This document shows, in pieces, positions 60,210-64,000 of a stretch of DNA of 64,000 nt. Under the pieces are notes generated by a model that ran no database searches, was not told the origin of the DNA, and saw only the letters and a program-made list of their open reading frames with translations. Made by a program: the position numbers and the translations under genes. Within the stretch, counting starts at the first letter, position 1. Each line of letters begins with the position of its first letter. The stretch spans positions 620,001 through 684,000 of the forward strand of contig NZ_JBNFZM010000002.1 in assembly GCF_051195235.1 (NCBI RefSeq), in the 5' to 3' direction. Source of the stretch: Tateyamaria sp947503385 (GTDB lineage Bacteria; Pseudomonadota; Alphaproteobacteria; Rhodobacterales; Rhodobacteraceae).

Positions 60210-61238
60210 GTGCCGGATACAATCGAACAGCTGTTGGAAGACGACAAGTCCTTTGAGGGCTTCAGCCGCGCGCAGATTGCTATGGTGGTGACCAATCCGC
60301 ATCTCGAAGACAATCCAATTGTCTACGTGAATCAGGCGTTCACGCGCAGCACGGGCTATGCGCGGTCGGCCACGATCGGTCGCAACTGCCGCTTTCTTCA
60401 GGGTCCCGATACGAACAAGGCAGACGTGGATCGCCTGCGCGCGGGAATCGAGGCCGAGGAAAGCGCAACGGTCGACATCCTGAACTACCGCGCCAATGGC
60501 GAGCCCTTCATGAACCGCCTCATTGTGGCGCCTGTGCACGACAACAAGGGCAACACTCAGTATTTCGTGGGCGTGCAGAAAGAACTGCGCCAGAGCGAGC
60601 TGTCTACCAGCGCCGAAGAGATCAACGCCCAACTCATTGAGATTCAGAACCGTGTCGCATCAGACCTGTCGATGATCATCGGCATGATCCGCCAGCAATC
60701 CGGCGCGACATCCGTACCCGAAGACTTTGCGGCACTCAGCCGCCGTATCGAAACCATGCAGCTTCTCTATGAAGAGATGAAGCTGAGCGACCGACAATCG
60801 AACCGCGACTCGATCCAGATGGGCAGTTACCTGTCGCGTCTGGCCGCCGCCATTGCCCATATCGAGGGGCGTTCGGGTATTCGCCTGTCATTGCAGATCG
60901 AACCGCTTGAGGTGCCGATTGAGACGGCGACCCGTGTGGGCCTCGTGATGTCGGAACTGCTGACCAACGCGTTCCAGCACGCCTTTGAACGGATGGACAT
61001 GGGGCTGGTTGAGGTTCGGATGAGCCAGCTCAGCGCCGGCGGTCTGCGCCTTATCGTGGCGGATGACGGTGTGGGCATCCCGGCCGAAATGGATTGGCCC
61101 GATGCCGCCAGCGTGGGCGGACGCATCGTCAATGGCCTGATCGAAGGCCTAGAGGGCACATTGCAGCTGGGCCGCGGCGCCGCGGGCAGCTACATCACAA
61201 TAGACGTGCCCGCAGGCGCGTCGGTGACAGACGCATAA
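60210..61238 (+). CDS. LOV-domain photoreceptor histidine-kinase-like protein lacking the phospho-acceptor His
   Basis: A 342-residue protein. An N-terminal LOV domain (about residues 15-125) has the flavin-adduct C60 in GRNCRFLQ and TQYFVGVQKE at the end, so blue-light photochemistry is expected. A HisKA_2/HWE-type helical region follows at 135-200 (ELRQSE ... EIQNRVASDL), where the usual phospho-acceptor His is N147. The C-terminal HATPase domain keeps the N-box (ELLTNAFQHAF, N253), the G1 box VADDGVGIP near 284-291 and GSYITIDVP at the end. It likely binds ATP but cannot autophosphorylate by the standard route. It is inserted between scoA and scoB, 13 and 10 bp from each. Confidence 0.9.
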   Translation: MPDTIEQLLEDDKSFEGFSRAQIAMVVTNPHLEDNPIVYVNQAFTRSTGYARSATIGRNCRFLQGPDTNKADVDRLRAGIEAEESATVDILNYRANGEPFMNRLIVAPVHDNKGNTQYFVGVQKELRQSELSTSAEEINAQLIEIQNRVASDLSMIIGMIRQQSGATSVPEDFAALSRRIETMQLLYEEMKLSDRQSNRDSIQMGSYLSRLAAAIAHIEGRSGIRLSLQIEPLEVPIETATRVGLVMSELLTNAFQHAFERMDMGLVEVRMSQLSAGGLRLIVADDGVGIPAEMDWPDAASVGGRIVNGLIEGLEGTLQLGRGAAGSYITIDVPAGASVTDA

Positions 61239-61248
61239 GGAAAATCAG

Positions 61249-61875
61249 ATGCCTTGGGATCGCAACCAGATGGCTGCGCGCGCCGCGCAGGAGCTTGAAG
61301 ACGGCTGGTACGTCAATCTTGGGATCGGAATCCCGACATTGGTGTCCAACTATATCCCCGAGGGGGTCGAGGTCACGTTGCAGTCGGAAAACGGTATGTT
61401 GGGCATGGGCCCATTCCCGATCGAAGGGACCGAGGATGCCGACCTGATCAACGCGGGCAAGCAGACGATCACTGAACTGCCCCAAACCGCCTACTTTGAC
61501 AGCGCCACGTCCTTTGGCATGATCCGTGGTGGCAAGATTGCCATGGCGATCCTGGGTGCCATGGAAGTGGCGGAAAATGGCGATCTGGCAAACTGGATGA
61601 TCCCCGGCAAGCTGGTCAAGGGCATGGGCGGCGCCATGGATCTGGTGGCAGGCGTCGGTCGCGTGGTGGTTGTGATGGACCACACCAACAAGCACGGCGA
61701 CAGCAAGGTCCTCAAGGCGTGTACCCTACCGCTGACGGGCAAAGGCGTTGTGGACCGCATCATCACGAACCTCGGTGTGCTGGACGTGGTTGATGGCGGG
61801 CTGAAGATTGTCGAGACCGCCGATGGCGTGACCGAGGATGAGCTGCGCGCCGCCACCCAAGCCACACTTGTCTGA
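61249..61875 (+). CDS. scoB: 3-oxoacid CoA-transferase subunit B
   Basis: A 208-residue subunit B. It starts MPWDRNQMAARAAQELEDGWY and carries the catalytic Glu in LQSENGMLGMGPFP near residue 47. It also has NLGIGIPTLVSNYIPEG near 22 and GAMDLVAGVGRVVVVMDH near 128. With ScoA it forms the CoA-transferase. It is 10 bp after the LOV gene and overlaps the small GNAT frame, so the four genes are one unit. Confidence 0.94.
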   Translation: MPWDRNQMAARAAQELEDGWYVNLGIGIPTLVSNYIPEGVEVTLQSENGMLGMGPFPIEGTEDADLINAGKQTITELPQTAYFDSATSFGMIRGGKIAMAILGAMEVAENGDLANWMIPGKLVKGMGGAMDLVAGVGRVVVVMDHTNKHGDSKVLKACTLPLTGKGVVDRIITNLGVLDVVDGGLKIVETADGVTEDELRAATQATLV

Positions 61876-62158
61876 GTTCGACATCACGCGCGAAGACGGC
61901 GAGACCAAGGGCCGCTATGTCTTGCGCAAGGACGGCGTCGAGGCCGAACTGACCTATTCCATTCTGTCTCCGCAGACACGCATCGCCGATCACACAGGCG
62001 TTCCGGATGCCCTGCGCGGCACCGGCGCGGGTCAGGCTTTGGTCAAGCGACTGGTCGCGGACGCGCGCGCCGAAGGCTGGAAGATCGTCCCGCTGTGCCC
62101 ATTTGTGAACGCGCAACGTGCCATGCACCCCGAATGGGCGGACGCGTTCAACGTTTGA
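61868..62158 (+). CDS. Small GNAT-like N-acetyltransferase
   Basis: A 96-residue minimal acetyltransferase of the NATD1/YidJ type. The open frame has LRKDGVEAELTYSILSPQTRIADHTGV and the acetyl-CoA loop VPDALRGTGAGQALVKRLVADA, then GWKIVPLCPFV and a C-terminal MHPEWADAF. The likely start is the TTG at 61868 (LSEFDITRED), which overlaps the scoB stop; an ATG 30 bp upstream inside scoB is also possible. Its cellular target is unknown. Confidence 0.75.
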   Translation: MSEFDITREDGETKGRYVLRKDGVEAELTYSILSPQTRIADHTGVPDALRGTGAGQALVKRLVADARAEGWKIVPLCPFVNAQRAMHPEWADAFNV

Positions 62159-62195
62159 TCCGGGCATGGCCTGACGCAGCGCAGCGCCCCTGCGC

Positions 62196-63002
62196 TCAAT
62201 TCAACGCGGCAAATACACATCCATCACTGGCAAGCTGCGGCGGCGTCACGCACAGGCCACGCGCCACCTGAAACGCGGCGAGCACCTTGGGCACGTAATC
62301 CCGCGTCTCAGCATAAGGCGGCACGCCCGCGTGCTTGCGCACGGCCCCCTCGCCCGCATTGTATCCCGCCAGCACGAGGATCGGGTCGCGGTTAAACTCG
62401 CCCATCAGCCAGTCGAGATATTTGACACCGCCCACGATATTCTGCGAGGCCGCAAGACTGTCGGTCACACCAAAGCGTGATGCGGTGGCGGGCATAAGCT
62501 GCATCAGACCCTGCGCGCCCGCGCTGCTGACCGCATCCGGTTTGCCGGACGATTCCACCATCATCACGGCAAGAACAAGCGCGGGGGACACTTGCGTGCC
62601 GATGGTCGCGCGCAGGATGTCCACACCATGCGCCTGCGCCACAGTCTGCATCTGTTGCAGGCGTGGGGCTGCCACGGGCGCTTTGGACCGCGCCAGCGCG
62701 CTCAGCGCCGGTGCCAGACGTCCGGCCCCCGCTGCATCAAGGTCTGTTGCCACATCCGACCAGAACCAATCATAGCGAGCCGCATAAGCAGCAGGTGCCT
62801 TGTCTTCGGTCGGATCGGTTTGCGGCACTTCGGCTTCGACCTCGGATGGGTCGATCTGCACAGTGATCCGCTTTTGAGTGCCTGCCGAGGGCGGTTTGAC
62901 CCGCTTGGCGGAGAAATCCTTGAACGCCGGAGGATCCTTGGCCACAGCACTGCCACAGGCCAAACCCACCACAAGTCCTGCGATACACATCAATCTAAAC
63001 AT
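62196..63002 (-). CDS. Lytic transglycosylase (SLT domain), exported
   Basis: A 268-residue exported protein. It has a signal peptide MFRLMCIAGLVVGLACGSAVA, a linker of about 90 residues, and a C-terminal lysozyme-like SLT domain with the catalytic Glu in MMVESSGKPDAVSS near residue 151, then AQGLMQLMPATASRFGV and LAGYNAGEGAVRKH. It cuts peptidoglycan glycan strands. The start at 63002 is needed for the signal peptide. Confidence 0.9.
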   Translation of the reverse strand: MFRLMCIAGLVVGLACGSAVAKDPPAFKDFSAKRVKPPSAGTQKRITVQIDPSEVEAEVPQTDPTEDKAPAAYAARYDWFWSDVATDLDAAGAGRLAPALSALARSKAPVAAPRLQQMQTVAQAHGVDILRATIGTQVSPALVLAVMMVESSGKPDAVSSAGAQGLMQLMPATASRFGVTDSLAASQNIVGGVKYLDWLMGEFNRDPILVLAGYNAGEGAVRKHAGVPPYAETRDYVPKVLAAFQVARGLCVTPPQLASDGCVFAALN

Positions 63003-63381
63003 ATAGCCTGCCTGCACGATGCTGCGTGCGGTTCTTTTTGACCGCCGGTTGTTTCCAGTATCGCAAAAAACCGCAATCCCATCCAGCATTGTAAATCTGA
63101 AAATCGGCAAGACTGCCATATTTGCCGCCTCGAATCCGGGTGCCGCACAAAAACAGGATTTTTATTCAGTTTTTTATGTTTATGAATCAGCGTCTTAGCC
63201 GCGCACGCCCACAATTTCCCTCTACGACGTGAAAAGCCCGCGAAGCCGCCAAAATCGTGCCCCATTCGGACGTCTATATGCAGCCATACCAAGTCGGACA
63301 GAGGCCAAAGAGAGAGAGCGGCCTCAACAACGGACGGCAAGGTACTAACGCAAACTTACTGATCCTTTGGAGGGACGTACT
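63003..63381. other. 380-bp spacer between the transglycosylase and the pilin genes
   Basis: No gene is supported. The middle (about 63160-63200) is AT-rich with T-runs and probably holds the divergent promoters for the transglycosylase and the pilin operon. No CtrA full site was found. A GGAGGG ribosome site is at 63369-63374. Confidence 0.45.
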
Positions 63382-63561
63382 ATGATCAAATTCATCAAAA
63401 ACTTCCGTAAAGACGAAGACGGCGCCGTGACAGTTGACTGGGTTGTTCTGACCGCTGCTGTGGTTGGCCTGGCCGTTGCTGCTTACACTTCGATCCAAAC
63501 CGGTGCCACCGAGCTGACAGCCGACACCGACACATTCCTGCAGGCACAAGACCCCAACTAA
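63382..63561 (+). CDS. Flp-like type IVb pilin
   Basis: A 59-residue prepilin-like protein: a short basic leader (MIKFIKNFRKDEDG), then a hydrophobic helix beginning AVTVDWVVLTAAVVGLAV. The leader ends in Gly as for prepilin peptidase TadV. The usual E5-Y6 of Flp pilins is replaced by D-W. No tad genes are in the window. A GGAGGG ribosome site lies 8 bp upstream. It is tandem with a paralogue at 63669. Confidence 0.82.
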   Translation: MIKFIKNFRKDEDGAVTVDWVVLTAAVVGLAVAAYTSIQTGATELTADTDTFLQAQDPN

Positions 63562-63593
63562 GTTGGTCTGACCTGACAGTGTGAAACTGCATG

Positions 63594-63626
63594 GGGCCGT
63601 GACCAAGACCTTGGTCACGGCCCTTT
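63594..63626 (+). terminator. Strong hairpin between the two pilin genes
   Basis: GGGCCGTGACCAAG / CTTGGTCACGGCCC is a perfect 14-bp inverted repeat with only 2 bases between arms, followed by TTT. It lies 32 bp after the first pilin stop and 43 bp before the second start. It is a likely terminator or RNA-stability element that would favour the first pilin over the second. Confidence 0.75.
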
Positions 63627-63668
63627 GCATGAAGTTGGCAGTTGGAACCATTCAGTGAGGTTATTGAA

Positions 63669-63845
63669 ATGAAGCATGTCATCACATCATATGCGCGGGA
63701 CGAATCCGGCGCGGTCACCGTAGACTGGGTCGTGTTGACGGCGGCAATCGTGGCATTGGCCGTGGCGCTTGTGCTCACGCTCACAAACGGTTCTGTCGGC
63801 GTCTCCGCTGGCGTCGAAGCGTTCTTGTCCAGCTGGTCCTTCTAA
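63669..63845 (+). CDS. Second Flp-like type IVb pilin
   Basis: A 58-residue paralogue of the preceding pilin. The leader is MKHVITSYARDESG and the helix starts AVTVDWVVLTAAIVALAVALVL, sharing the VTVDWVVLTAA core. The C-terminus is different (GVEAFLSSWSF), so its surface would differ in a pilus. It may be a minor pilin or a second assembly unit. A ribosome site is weak (GTGAGG at 63656-63661). Confidence 0.8.
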   Translation: MKHVITSYARDESGAVTVDWVVLTAAIVALAVALVLTLTNGSVGVSAGVEAFLSSWSF

Positions 63846-63866
63846 GCTGGCTGAAATCTGAATACC

Positions 63867-63902
63867 GCGCGCGCCCAACCGGACGCGCGCGCTGTTCTGT
63901 TT
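63867..63902 (+). terminator. Terminator after the second pilin gene
   Basis: GCGCGCG-(10)-CGCGCGC is a GC-only stem followed by TGTTCTGTTT, starting 22 bp after the pilin stop. It is a probable rho-independent terminator with a broken T-run. Confidence 0.6.
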
Positions 63903-64000
63903 GGGGCATGGCCGTTTTATTGGGGTCCGCGCCGCTCGCTCTGCCGCAGAGCGACCGCACCTGTTCCCTCAAAATGCCACATTCAGACAATACAAATACT

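Overview
The window reads as chromosomal DNA of a Roseobacter-group alphaproteobacterium (Rhodobacterales). The basis is high GC, dense ATGA/GTGA-coupled operons, the cytochrome oxidase assembly order ctaC-ctaB-small ORF-ctaG-ctaE-SURF1, a ptsP/lysC neighbourhood, a short-LOV histidine kinase and Flp-like micro-pilins with the GAVTVDW motif. This assignment comes from gene content and order, not from a database search. I saw no rRNA, tRNA, CRISPR array or intact insertion sequence.

Region 1 (1-11450) is a sugar-acid catabolic island. It holds a truncated beta-hydroxyacid dehydrogenase, a divergent idnO/idnD pair (L-idonate/5-ketogluconate), and a leftward operon: ABC ATPase, binding protein, two permeases, a cytochrome b561-like protein, a gluconolactonase-like protein and a GlcG/HbpS-like protein. 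A LacI regulator and an aldehyde dehydrogenase follow. Copies of a TTACCGGT-core palindrome lie at the idn divergent promoter, at the ABC operon promoter and next to the lacI start, so the three units look like one LacI regulon. Region 2 (11479-14239) is a compact gap - unknown exported protein - arsJ operon, the organo-arsenical (1-arseno-3-phosphoglycerate) detoxification pair, with no arsR in view. Region 3 (14345-26826) is a galactoside operon: GH42 beta-galactosidase, lactonase, dgoA, dgoK, a galactose-dehydrogenase-like SDR, GH36 alpha-galactosidase, two permeases and a binding protein leftward, with a divergent IclR regulator and ABC ATPase. It encodes uptake, hydrolysis and a De Ley-Doudoroff route to pyruvate and glyceraldehyde-3-phosphate, but no galactonate dehydratase.

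Region 4 (26827-33236) has an AT-rich intergenic stretch with several DnaA-box-like elements, ptsP, an 800-bp gene-poor gap, lysC, an SDR, a DUF1178 protein and a NUDIX hydrolase. Region 5 (33400-42978) has modABC, an EcsC-like protein, a GNAT, a flavin reductase, a hexapeptide acetyltransferase, a SulP transporter and the operon mtnP-lysE-apt (methylthioadenosine salvage to AMP). Region 6 (43051-52924) is housekeeping and respiratory: an FAD oxidase, an MBL hydrolase, a GNAT, an M16 peptidase, thrC, SURF1 and the cox assembly/structural genes, including a 53-codon GTG-start gene. Region 7 (53100-64000) has tldD, dprA, topA, marR with a divergent 61-residue exported peptide, the operon scoA - LOV histidine kinase - scoB - small GNAT, a lytic transglycosylase and two tandem Flp-like pilins.

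The most interesting item is the scoA-LOV-scoB arrangement. A blue-light LOV receptor with an intact photoactive cysteine and ATPase boxes, but with Asn where the phospho-acceptor His should be, sits between the two subunits of one CoA-transferase. Other points for a second look are the uncharacterised exported protein inside the arsJ operon, the Lys-to-Asn change in the SDR active site, the cytochrome b561/heme-binding pair in a sugar-acid ABC operon, and the DnaA-box cluster upstream of ptsP.
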